Assembly: GCA_013339765.2 (NCBI GenBank)
Contig: CM023449.1
Location: forward strand, 113,941,070-114,005,069
Source of the DNA: Haemaphysalis longicornis
Lineage: Eukaryota > Arthropoda > Arachnida > Ixodida > Ixodidae
DNA: 64,000 nucleotides
Direction: 5' to 3'
The first letter of the stretch is position 1. Each line of letters opens with the position of its first letter. The notes beneath the pieces were generated by a model. That model had not been told where the DNA came from. It saw only the letters and a list, made by a program, of their open reading frames with translations, and ran no database searches. The translations under genes were made by a program, and so were the position numbers. This document shows positions 56,223-64,000 of the stretch, piece by piece.

Positions 56223-57410
56223 TTACGGTGGCTTCCCCGTTGCATGTCCTCTGTCATAAGGCGTGGTGTTGGGCTTTGGCTTGAAGCTTAGACGCCTCAG
56301 CATAACCTCTCCCACAATTGCCGTGACGTTGCCGGAGTCACCAGAGTCCTCACGCTTGTCGTCCTCCTTACGCGGCCGCTTGACGGTGGCTTCCGGGTCA
56401 TCTCCGTCACCGTCGCCGGCGTCACGCACTTCACGAGTTAAGGCGGTGTTCGTCGAACCCGCCCCAACACACTCCTCACTTTTCGCGTCCAGCACAGGTG
56501 CCACTGGGTCGTTCTGGGAGGTCGATTGCTGCTCCGCGGGCGCTACAATGACGTCTTCCACGCCTGGTTCCGCCAAAGGGTCCCTGGGTGCGGACGCACC
56601 ACCTCCACCGGCCGCGGCCGCCTCCGCCTCCTCATTGTCCATACGGTTTTTGGCCGCGTCCGCGTCTGCGACAGGTCCGGTGACATGTGCATACGTCCGC
56701 ACGCACTGTGTCGCTTCGTGACCGAAGCGGCGGCAGACCATGCAGCGAGGCACCTTGCAGTCGCGCCTCATATGGCCCGTCCCCGAGCAGCGGAGACACT
56801 GCGGGGCCCTGCCTGGCACGACCACGAGCGCCTGGCCGCCCGCAACCCGGAGCTCGTGCGGCAGGTCGTCGATCCTCACGCCGGCGTTGAGCCTGAGGGT
56901 AACCGACTGCGTCGTCGAACCTTTCTCGTTCATGCCCTTTACCCGCCACTTCTCGCGTCCGATGTCGACGACACGCCCGTACGGTAGCAGCGCCGCTCGC
57001 ACCTCCTCGTCCGGCACGTTGTAAAGAATCCAGTGCAATTTCATCCGCACATCTTGGTTCGCCGGATCCATGACGAGGCACCGGCGCTCCTTCACCTTCA
57101 CGTCGGTGGCCGCGAGCATGCGCTTTACGCCGCCTTCGTCCCTGAATGTCAGGGCCCATACCTGGTTCATTTGATACGCCCCCAAGACAAGCACCTCGGG
57201 GAGCAGTTCCAAACGAGCCAAAGTGTCCCTGAAATCTCCGACGCGATAAGGCCTCGCACGAACGTCCGCATGTAGAAAAATGGTGTTTAAAACACACCGA
57301 CCTGTTGGCAGCATTGGCAAACTTACGGGGTAATCTTCCGATTCCTGTCCAAAAAACCTGTTTCCGCGGCCAGACATGGCCGCATCCACCGCTCCTGAGG
57401 ACCCAATCAT
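56223..57410 (-). CDS. Tx1-like D ORF1 (RRM-like, double CCHC), open
   Basis: An uninterrupted 395-codon frame, the only intact retrotransposon ORF of the family here. The start may be 57,410 or the internal Met at 57,377 (MSGRGNRFFG), which matches the B2 start. Domain order: FLHADVRARPYRVGDFRDTL (residues ~50-70), RRM-like part around LHWILYNVPDEEVRAALLPY (~130-150), knuckles CLRCSGTGHMRRDC and CMVCRRFGHEATQC (~205-240; both C-x2-C-x4-H-x4-C), a low-complexity Ala/Glu/Asp tail and a basic C terminus. It should bind element RNA and assist target-primed reverse transcription in the nucleus, by analogy with L1/Tx1 ORF1. With its own ORF2 dead it could act only in trans. Expression is unknown. 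Confidence 0.8.
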   Translation of the reverse strand: MIGSSGAVDAAMSGRGNRFFGQESEDYPVSLPMLPTGRCVLNTIFLHADVRARPYRVGDFRDTLARLELLPEVLVLGAYQMNQVWALTFRDEGGVKRMLAATDVKVKERRCLVMDPANQDVRMKLHWILYNVPDEEVRAALLPYGRVVDIGREKWRVKGMNEKGSTTQSVTLRLNAGVRIDDLPHELRVAGGQALVVVPGRAPQCLRCSGTGHMRRDCKVPRCMVCRRFGHEATQCVRTYAHVTGPVADADAAKNRMDNEEAEAAAAGGGGASAPRDPLAEPGVEDVIVAPAEQQSTSQNDPVAPVLDAKSEECVGAGSTNTALTREVRDAGDGDGDDPEATVKRPRKEDDKREDSGDSGNVTAIVGEVMLRRLSFKPKPNTTPYDRGHATGKPP

Positions 57411-57443
57411 CCCGCGTCCGCATACTAGCCCGGCCGGAAGCGG

Positions 57444-57458
57444 CTGAGCTATCCGGGC
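57444..57458 (-). other. tRNA-Lys 5' stub at the 5' end of element D
   Basis: GCCCGGATAGCTCAG on the minus strand followed by CCGCTTCCGGCC, the element start shortened by a few bases relative to C. tRNA positions 1-15 are retained. Confidence 0.85.
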
Positions 57459-57675
57459 CCGTTGGAGAGCCCGTACAATGTCCTTCCGTATCCTGAGGTT
57501 GGGCTACTACGCAATAGAGAGGACCATCCTTCCATTTCTAATCAGTCTATCGACGGCAAAATGAGGTACAGGGAGCACGCACTAGCGATGAATACCAGAG
57601 GTGTCTCTCAAACCTTATAAACCAAAAACAAACGCGCGGAGACAAAAAGATGCTGCGTGTAGCAAAAACAATGCT

Positions 57676-57748
57676 GCCCGAGCAAAGACTTGAACCCGAG
57701 ACCGCTATGTTAAAAGCCTATCCCTATACCGGCTGAGCTTTCCGGGGC
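57676..57748 (-). pseudogene. tRNA-Lys(UUU)-like, degenerate
   Basis: The anticodon loop CTTTTAA is retained, but the T, D and acceptor stems carry several mismatches. It is a decayed array member. Confidence 0.65.
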
Positions 57749-57941
57749 CATTAAAATTCAACAAAAATATCCTTCCGTATTCTCAGGTTGCACTACTGCG
57801 CAAAACAAAGGACCATGGCGCGATACATAATGTGTACACCGACGGCAGATTGAGTTACATGGAGCACGTACTAGACGCGTACCATAGATGTCTCTCTAAC
57901 GTTACAAACAAAAAAAAACGCGCGAAAAAAAAGATGTCATC

Positions 57942-57998
57942 GCCCCAACAAGGACTTGAACCCAGGACCGTTATGTTAAAAGCATAGCGCTCCACCGA
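57942..57998 (-). pseudogene. tRNA-Lys relic cut by Tx1-like element E
   Basis: T arm, anticodon arm (UUU) and part of the D arm remain; the first ~16 nt are replaced by the A-rich 3' end of element E (TTAAAAAATTGTAAA joined to TCGGTGGAGC). This is a third independent 3' insertion junction in the A-box region. Confidence 0.8.
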
Positions 57999-58690
57999 TT
58001 TACAATTTTTTAATTGATGCTCCTTGACGTAAACTAAGACAACGAAGAGGCGACAATGAGTACCACTGACTTCACATGGTACATATGAAAAGAAAACTTT
58101 AGGCGGCCATCCGTCACTTCAAGTGAATGGTCGTACGCGCTATTTACTTTATCTTTTTCTTTTTTCCTCTATCTTGTCATCATAAAACACAAAAGCCAAT
58201 CATTCAGGTTGGCATAATAATACTACGCTGCCTAACGTTTGATTGGCAGTTATTTGTGGGCTTTAATGACGCCTCATAAACTTACAAGTGGCACAATGTC
58301 ATCACCGTACTCTTTTTCGGCGTACCTTCCTTCAATTTGCTGATATTTTCTAGAAAGCAGGAAGCGACTGGCCTAGCATTTGGGTCGATTTCTGACAGCC
58401 AGTTTGCTACGCCATATAGAACGGAGACCAAGGAGAAAGAAGACACCATAAGCAACGTCATCTCGCTCAATTTCAAGAAAACGTATGATTTTAAGTGTCA
58501 GAGGCAGGCCTTTTTTGAGATTCCGGTGTAGGACATTCGAAAAAGATAGGCATCCAAACAATCGGCGAAGCCACGTTGTACACCTTCAGTATCATTACAT
58601 GTTCTACAATCCTTACCCCATAGCAAAAACAACCCCCTTTCATCACGACACATTTCAAGTAGTAAGCTCTGATTGTGGAATTTAAATAAA
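57999..58690 (-). mobile_element. Tx1-like element E, 3' end only
   Basis: On the minus strand the frame reads FLLWGKDCRTCNDTEGVQRG, the C-terminal knuckle region of ORF2 with its His lost, then VFFLLGLRSIWRSKLAVRN, which aligns with LLLGLYAIWQSRTDHVL of A1 and LLSLHSLWRVRMAVRHAD of C. An A-rich 3' end joins tRNA-Lys. The 5' border, near 58,690, is not sharp. It is a typical 5'-truncated LINE insertion at the usual target. Confidence 0.75.
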
Positions 58691-59279
58691 ATATGTTGTA
58701 AATTCTGCAGGTGTAATCATTATCTCAACGCGCTTGAGCACGTCATATTTATGTAGTTTGAGGTATTTCATTTTATACACTGCTTGGAGACACAAACGTT
58801 CTACTACATGAGAGGACAACCACGTACGCGTCGCGTTCGACAAGCACTTCGTAGAAACTCGCTCACTTAAAAACCGGTTAGACATAACTTCTGCGCCTAA
58901 GAGCCCACTCACTGCATATCTCTTCATATATCCGTAGTTACAATGAAGTTTGATGTTGCCGCGAACCATGTATTAGGTTTGTTTGTGTTTTGCTTTTACC
59001 GCCCGGCTGCGCCAGTCTGTGTTATCTCTGTGCCAAGGGAATCGCCTGTTCCATTCTTTCTTTCTGTGCTGCATGTGTTATCTGTTCTGATAGGGAGAGC
59101 ATTCCTATCTAACGTGAACAGCCCGGAATAATCTTCTTGGCTCTGCAATGTTCTCGATGCGAATCGACGGTTCGAGAACTACGCGCACCGAAAGATAAAA
59201 AGCCGGCAGAGCAGACACCGGGGTATTCGATTCGATTCGATTCGATTCGATATTCGACCGGGGCAGCAGCCACAGGACC
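58691..59279. other. Unassigned DNA before the gypsy element
   Basis: No gene is seen. It probably contains the 5' leader of the gypsy element, but no LTR can be verified because the right LTR is outside or lost. A (TTCGA)5 microsatellite lies at 59,225-59,250. Confidence 0.4.
59225..59250. repeat. (TTCGA)n microsatellite
   Basis: About five pentanucleotide units in the leader of the gypsy-like element. Confidence 0.85.
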
Positions 59280-60410
59280 CGCCATCATTCCGAAGAGCCC
59301 CCGCAGAAGACCCAGAAGAATGGTTGGAGAAACTGGAGCGCATCGAGAAATTCACCAGGTGGGATGACGCAGAAACGTTTCGGCATGTTTTCTTTTAATT
59401 GGAAGATTCTGCTCACACTTTGTTCGAGAACCACGAGAGCTCCTTGACAAACTGGGCTCAGTTCAAAAGCGAGTTCCTGAATACCTATACTACCATGGTC
59501 AGAAAAGAACGCGCGGCGCTTTTGCTGGAAACTCCAACGCCGCACCCCAACGAAGGGGTCATGATCTTCGTCGAGGAGAGGAAGCAACTTTTTCGCCGTG
59601 CGGACCCAGAAATGACGGACGAAAAGAAACTACGGTTTCTGATGCGAGGTGTGAAGCAAGAGACCTTCGCGTGCTTTGTTCGCAACCCCCCCTCCTGACC
59701 GTGTCCGAATTCGCGTCTGAGGCCGCCCGAAATCCGAACGAGGCATTACGACCGCCCAATCAATTCGCTGGTTTCGGAGACGATTGGTGCCGGCGCTATT
59801 AACTCCGAATCACTACGCGACACCATCCGTGCAGTGGTAAGGGAGAAGCTCCGGAAACTTTTCCAGACGACGACGCCACACCCTCAAGTCGCTTCCCTGA
59901 CTGACGTGATCCGGGAAGAAGTACAACAGGCTTTGGGAACTTCTATGCCGTCCGAAGCACCCCGCGAGCCAGAGGCTATGACCTACTCCGCGGCTGTTCG
60001 TCAACACCGCCGTGTTCCAACACGTCGTCAAGAGGCCCCGCCCTACAGCCGCCCACTGTCGCCCGCCCGACCCCCTGTAGTACGAAAGCAGACGCCGAGG
60101 AAGACTGACATAAGGCGAACACCAGATAATGTGCTACCACTGCAGAGAGGCCGACCACGTCTATCGTCGCTGCCCATACAAGAGACTCGGACTTCGTGGT
60201 TTCTTCGTCGACCCACCGCGCCCCCAACCCGGCCAGCGCCCATCTGATATTGAAGAACACCTGTCCAATACCAGCCGTGGACCAGCCCATTTCAACCGTT
60301 CGCCGTCCCGCTACCCGTACCAGTCGCCGGACCGCCGTAGCAGTGCTGACTTCGCACGTGGAAGCTCCCCCAGCCCACGTGGGGGAAACTAAAGGCGGAA
60401 ACTTCTGGAG
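59280..60410 (+). pseudogene. Gypsy-type gag, broken
   Basis: The capsid-like part reads DPEEWLEKLERIEKFTRWDD, then after TAA at 59,396-59,398 LEDSAHTLFENHESSLTNWA and FLNTYTTMVRKERAALLLET, a retrotransposon Gag (retrotrans_gag-like) signature. A shift at the seven-C run (59,686-59,692) moves the reading into SEFASEAARNPNEALRPPNQ. The later part (59,834-60,247 frame) has VASLTDVIREEVQQALG, and another shift leads to one CCHC knuckle, CYHCREADHVYRRC (C-x2-C-x4-H-x4-C, about 60,132-60,174), which would bind genomic RNA. At least one nonsense and two frameshifts abolish it. Confidence 0.85.
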
Positions 60411-60707
60411 GTGAAGTTGCACAACGGCGGAAAACCGAAAACCCTCCAACGACGTTACGAGTCGCCGAAGAGTGTGACTTACGACATGCCCTCATCCCGA
60501 CGACCCGACCTAACCGTGACGTGACTCCTGAACACGACGACAACCACACGGCGCGACGCGTACTTGACATGACCAAACCTGCCGCTGAGACGACGACAAC
60601 GATGACGCACAGTACCCGACCATCAACACGCACAAGCCGAGATGCGACGCCCCGACGCACCCGGAACTCGAGGAAGGCAGCGTCCGACGTCCAGTTGTCC
60701 ATCGACG

Positions 60708-60721
60708 GCTTTGACGTAATT
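60708..60721 (+). other. Left target-site duplication of the SINE
   Basis: GCTTTGACGTAATT, repeated exactly at 60,956-60,969 on the other side of the SINE. Confidence 0.95.
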
Positions 60722-60955
60722 ACCCGCCGCGGTGGCTCAGTGGCTAAGGCGTTGCGCTGCTGAGCACGAGGTCGCGCGTTCGATTCCCGGCCGCGGCGGC
60801 CGCTTTTCTGATGGAGGCGAAAAGCAAAAACGCCCGTGTGTGCGAGATTTCGGCGCACGTTAAAGATCCCCAGGTGGTCGAAATTAATCCGGAGCCCTCC
60901 ACTACGGCGCGCCTCATCGCCTGCGTTGCGTCGGCGCGTTAAACCCTACAATCAA
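60722..60955 (+). mobile_element. tRNA-derived SINE (Ruka-like) inserted in gypsy pol
   Basis: A full copy from CCGCCGCGGTGGCTCAGTGG (A box) through GTTCGATTCC (B box, slightly altered) to GGCGCGTTAAACCCTACAAT. It is flanked by a perfect 14-bp duplication, so the insertion is fairly young. Removing it rejoins the gypsy frame GFDVI and ALIDTGADHS, i.e. it interrupts the start of the protease. Confidence 0.95.
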
Positions 60956-60969
60956 GCTTTGACGTAATT
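60956..60969 (+). other. Right target-site duplication of the SINE
   Basis: GCTTTGACGTAATT, identical to 60,708-60,721. Confidence 0.95.
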
Positions 60970-61476
60970 GCCCTCATCGACACGGGAGCCGACCACTCGC
61001 TGATGAGCGGGTCATTTGCGTCTAAGCTGAAGAAAGTTACGACAAGATGGGACGCTCCGCATATACGCACAGCAGGAGGCCTTCTCGTAACGCCAAGTGG
61101 AACGTGCACATCCCGCGTCACCATAGATGGCATCACGGACCCTGCTGCGTTCGTAATTTTACCTAACTGCTCCCGCGACGTAATACTCGGAATGGACTTT
61201 TCGACGGACAACGGCGCAATAATTGATCTCCAGACCAAGTCGATAACTTTTTCCTCTGATCACTCTACGACGCCGCCACTGAACCCCGATCACCGTGCTG
61301 CTGTAACGATCGCCTACGATCACGTCACCCTGCCACCCCGCGCAAGCTTGATGATCGCCGTCTACTGTGAGGATGCTGTCCTTAACATCGACGCTACCGT
61401 AGAGGGTGACCAAAGGTTACTTCTCAACTGCGGTGTCTCCGTCGCAGGAGGCATTGGGCGCTTTAAGCAATGCTAA
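60970..61476 (+). pseudogene. Gypsy aspartic protease, 5' end cut off by SINE
   Basis: The frame reads ALIDTGADHSLMSGSFASKL, with the aspartic protease triad DTG, and later VILPNCSRDVILGMDF, the second conserved hydrophobic-Gly block (ILGxDFL). The enzyme would cleave the Gag-Pol precursor. The SINE at 60,722-60,955 separates it from gag, and a TAA at 61,474-61,476 separates it from RT although the frame is the same on both sides (QC, stop, SHVLVTNFTAEYQH). The stop is most simply a nonsense mutation; a readthrough stop cannot be excluded but is not usual at this place. Confidence 0.88.
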
Positions 61477-63498
61477 TCCCATGTTTTGGTCACCAATTTC
61501 ACCGCGGAGTACCAGCATCTAAACAAGGGCGCTGCAATTGCGTTCCTCGAAGAAACGCAAGAAGCAAGTCAAGTGATCGCGGTCGATAACTTTGAATGCG
61601 CACGCGCAGATGCTTCCAAGCCTCCGCAACCTTTCGACGTGAACCCGGCGCTGCCGCAAGAAAATCGGGACAGATTACTGGATTTGCTCCGTCGCTACAG
61701 CGACTGTTTTTCGGCAAACTCAAAATTACGTCAGACAACCCTAGCGAAGCACCCAATTATGACTGAAGATGGAGCCCGACCAACCCGACAGTCACCGTAC
61801 CGCGTCTCTTCACACGAGCGGGAAGCCATCCGGACTCAAGTCGAAGACATGCTCAGCGACGACATAATACAGGCATCGAAAAGTCCGTGGGCTGCGCCGG
61901 TCGTACTCGTGAACAAAAAAGACGGCACATTAAGGTTCTGCGTTGACTACCGGCGACTGAACAAAATCACCAAAAAAGACGTGTACCCCCTGCCACGAAT
62001 CGACGACGCCCTCGACCACCTCTGTCATGTGAAATACTCATCGATGGATCTGAAGACCGGCTACTGGCAAATTGAAGTGGATGAGAGAGACCGAGAGAAG
62101 ACTGCATCTATAACTCCAGATGGCCTATACGAGTTCAAGGTGATGCCTTTTGGGCTGTGCACGGCGCCAGTAACATTTCAACGAGTCATGGACACGGTGC
62201 TAGCTGGCCTGAAGTGGCACACCTGCCTCGTATACCTCGACAACGTTGTCGTATTCGACCGGACTTTCGACGAACACTTCGCAAGATTGGAGTCAGTACT
62301 CGAGGCCATTCGTACGTCGGGGCTAACGCTGAAGCCTGAAAAGTGTCGTTTCGCGTACGAGGAACTCAAGTTCTTAGGCCACGTCATCAACGCCGCGGGA
62401 GTTTTACCTGACCCAGCAAAAACTTCAGCCGTTGCGAACTTCCCAAGGCCGAAAGACAAGAAGGGCGTGCGAAGATTTCTCGGACTGTGCGCATACTACC
62501 GGTGCTTCGTCGCAAACTTCGCAGGCATTGCAGAGCCGCTCGCGCGCTTGTCGAAAGATAGCACCCCTTTCAGCTGGGACAACGACCAAGAAAAAGCATT
62601 CGGCGAGCTGAAAAAACGCCTGCAAACCCCGCCCGTGCTCGCTCATTTCGACGAAAATGCCGAAACGGAAATACAAACGGATGCCACTGATATAGGCTTC
62701 GGTACCGTCCTCGTCGAAAAACAAAGCGGGTGCGAAAAGTTAATCGCCTATGCCAGCCGTGGTCTGTCGAAGGAGGAGAAAAACTACCCTGCCTCTGAGA
62801 AAGAGTGCCTGGCAATTATATGGGCGATTTCAAAATTTCGCCCATACGTGTATGGAAGACCATTCAAGACTGTGACAGACCACCACGCGCTGTGTTGGCT
62901 CGCCAATTTGAAGGACCCCTCTGGCCATCTTGGGCGGTGGAGCTTGCGCCTGCAGGAGTTCGACGTTACAGTTGTTTATAAATCCGGCAGGAAACACTCC
63001 GACGCCGACTGCCTGTCCCGCGCCCCCGTCGACCCACCAGCACAAGACTCTGATGAAGACAGCGCGTTCTTCGGAATCGTGACGGAGAGCGATCTACCCG
63101 CCCAGCAGCGCGCCGACCCTGACTTGCGCGTTATAATCAACCACCTCGAGGGATGCAACGTCACCGTTACTAGAACATTCAAACGCAGCTTACCAGCATT
63201 CAGCCTGAGAAACTCCGTACTCGTGAAGAAGAATTTCAGCCCCAGAACGAGAACGAATTACCTTCTTGTCATCCCCGCAGACCTTCGTGACGAAATTTTG
63301 GCAACGTGCCACGACGACCCGTCTTCCGGACATCTCGGCACAGCCCGCCCAATTGGAAAAATGAAGGCGAAGTACTACTGGCCCCGCCCTACATCCGACA
63401 TCACCCACTACGTCCGGAGCTGCCGTGACTGTCAGCGACAAAAAACGCCAATGACGAGAGCCGCTGGACTTCTGCAGCCGATCGCCGTCCCATCATAG
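61477..63498 (+). pseudogene. Gypsy RT-RNase H-integrase(N), active-site mutant, 3'-truncated
   Basis: A 670-codon open frame. RT: GTLRFCVDYRRLNKITKKDV, YSSMDLKTGYWQIEVDERDR (first catalytic Asp), VMPFGLCTAPVTFQRVMD, then VYLDNVVVFDRTFDEH, where Asn (62,242-62,244) replaces the second Asp of YLDD; this one-base change should inactivate the polymerase. RNase H follows: IQTDATDIGFGTVLVEK, YPASEKECLAIIWAI, FKTVTDHHALCWL, SGRKHSDADCLSR, with the acidic residues present. The integrase begins with the H2C2 zinc domain (HDDPSSGHLG, then CRDCQRQKTP), and the frame stops at 63,498 before the DDE core. Length without the core is about two thirds of a normal pol. The long open frame contrasts with the broken gag. 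Confidence 0.93.
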
Positions 63499-63514
63499 GC
63501 ACTTCCAACCACAG

Positions 63515-64000
63515 GTCGGCGAACTAACTCATGAGTCCACTCACTCAGACTCATTTGGACTCAAACTCACGCGTTAGTTTGAGTTTGAGTGAGCGCAAGG
63601 CTAGTGTGGCATGGTGAGTTTGAGCTTGAGTGAGTTTGAGCCCAGTGATCCCGACTGAGTTTGAGTCCGATTGAGTTTGAGTACGCCTGAGACCCAGTGA
63701 ATTCTGAGTTCATTTTCAGTTCTGTGTAATTTTGAGTTTGAGTTCATTTTGAGTTCTGAGTGCATTTTGAGTTTGAGTACATTTTGAGTTCTGAGTACAT
63801 TTTGAGATTGAGTCCATTTTCGGTTCTGAGTACATTTTGAGTTTCAGTCCATTTTCAGTTCTGAGTACATTTTGAGTTTGAGTACATTTTGAGTTTGAGT
63901 ACATATTGAGTTTTGAGTACATTTTGAGTTCTGAGTACATATGAGTTTTGAGTCATTTTGAGTTTGAGTACATATGAGTCGCCTAGCAGGCAGCTATGGT
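63515..64000. repeat. TGAGT-rich minisatellite
   Basis: Variable repeats of GAGTTTGAGTACATTTT- and GAGTTCTGAGTACATTTT-type units fill the end of the window and continue beyond it. They start about 15 bp after the last gypsy codon, so the gypsy element was broken here. Confidence 0.9.

Larger units (their letters stand above)
53605..57443 (-). mobile_element. Tx1-like element D, 3'-deleted, inserted in tRNA-Lys
   Basis: The 5' end follows GCCCGGATAGCTCAG of a tRNA-Lys (57,444-57,458). The 3' part is deleted at the same CTTCCGT junction to a tRNA-Lys spacer as in B1/B2 (about 53,604-53,612). The 3' portion is closer to B1 than the 5' portion is to B2, which suggests a mosaic. The stretch 53,950-54,860 has many 1-nt indels against B1/B2. 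Confidence 0.88.
57444..57998 (-). repeat. tRNA-Lys array, block 5 (diverged)
   Basis: A tRNA stub at the 5' end of D, two diverged units (one degenerate tRNA, one truncated by element E). The spacers keep GTACAATGTCCTTCCGTATC and CGACGGCAAAATGAGGTACA-like text but are more decayed than in blocks 3 and 4, as expected at an array edge. Confidence 0.85.
59280..63500 (+). mobile_element. Ty3/gypsy LTR retrotransposon, decayed, no LTR visible
   Basis: Gag, protease, RT, RNase H and the integrase zinc domain lie in the gypsy order. The integrase catalytic core and 3' LTR are missing: similarity stops at 63,498 and a TGAGT minisatellite follows. A SINE splits the region between gag and protease. 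Lesions: TAA in gag (59,396), a frameshift at a C run (59,686-59,692), TAA between protease and RT (61,474-61,476), Asn in the RT active site. Confidence 0.9.

Noticed and set aside
45216..58000. CRISPR-like regular repeat array
   Set aside because: The 270-bp units are repeated over their whole length, with a tRNA in each; there are no unique spacers, and the sequence is eukaryotic.

Overview
The window looks like tick (Ixodida, probably metastriate) genomic DNA made almost entirely of transposable elements and tandem repeats; no single-copy host protein gene is recognisable. The tick assignment rests on three copies of a tRNA-derived SINE of the Ruka type known from Rhipicephalus (with AATC-type tails), an RTE-type retrotransposon tail ending in GAT repeats, and the mixture of Tx1-, CR1- and I-like retrotransposon relics with a Ty3/gypsy element. 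Species cannot be fixed from the sequence.

Layout. 1-4,740: a non-autonomous LTR retrotransposon (5' LTR cut by the window edge, tRNA-Ser-type primer site, a 65-bp minisatellite, one coiled-coil-like ORF and no pol). 4,741-12,802: AT-rich sequence with one SINE, one RTE tail and a possible pogo-type terminus. 12,803-25,620 and 29,190-42,003: two nearly identical 12.8-kb copies of one segment (offset 16,387 bp), each holding endonuclease, RNase H and CR1-type RT relics, a tRNA-Lys array and a complete but dead Tx1-like element (A1/A2). 25,863-29,189: unassigned DNA with a SINE whose tail has grown into a 160-180-bp tetranucleotide repeat. 41,375-58,690: three more Tx1-like elements (B2, C, D) and a 5'-truncated one (E), embedded in arrays of a 270-bp unit, each unit carrying a tRNA-Lys(UUU) gene or relic on the minus strand. 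59,137-63,500: a decayed Ty3/gypsy element split by a SINE; 63,515-64,000: a TGAGT-rich minisatellite.

The most interesting system is the pairing of tandem tRNA-Lys genes with a non-LTR retrotransposon family (RRM-like/CCHC ORF1; AP-endonuclease/RT/CCHC ORF2). Every element end that can be read (four 5' ends counting A1/A2 once, three 3' ends) lies within the first ~25 nt of a tRNA-Lys gene, always in the same orientation as the tRNA; element C has a 13-bp repeat of the tRNA 5' end on both sides. This is the signature of target-specific insertion into the tRNA-Lys A-box region. The arrays then seem to have multiplied and recombined the elements: B and D share a 3' deletion junction and a disabling frameshift, and the 12.8-kb duplication ends inside a Tx1-like copy. 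All ORF2 copies are broken; D keeps an open 395-codon ORF1, so active relatives probably exist elsewhere in the genome.
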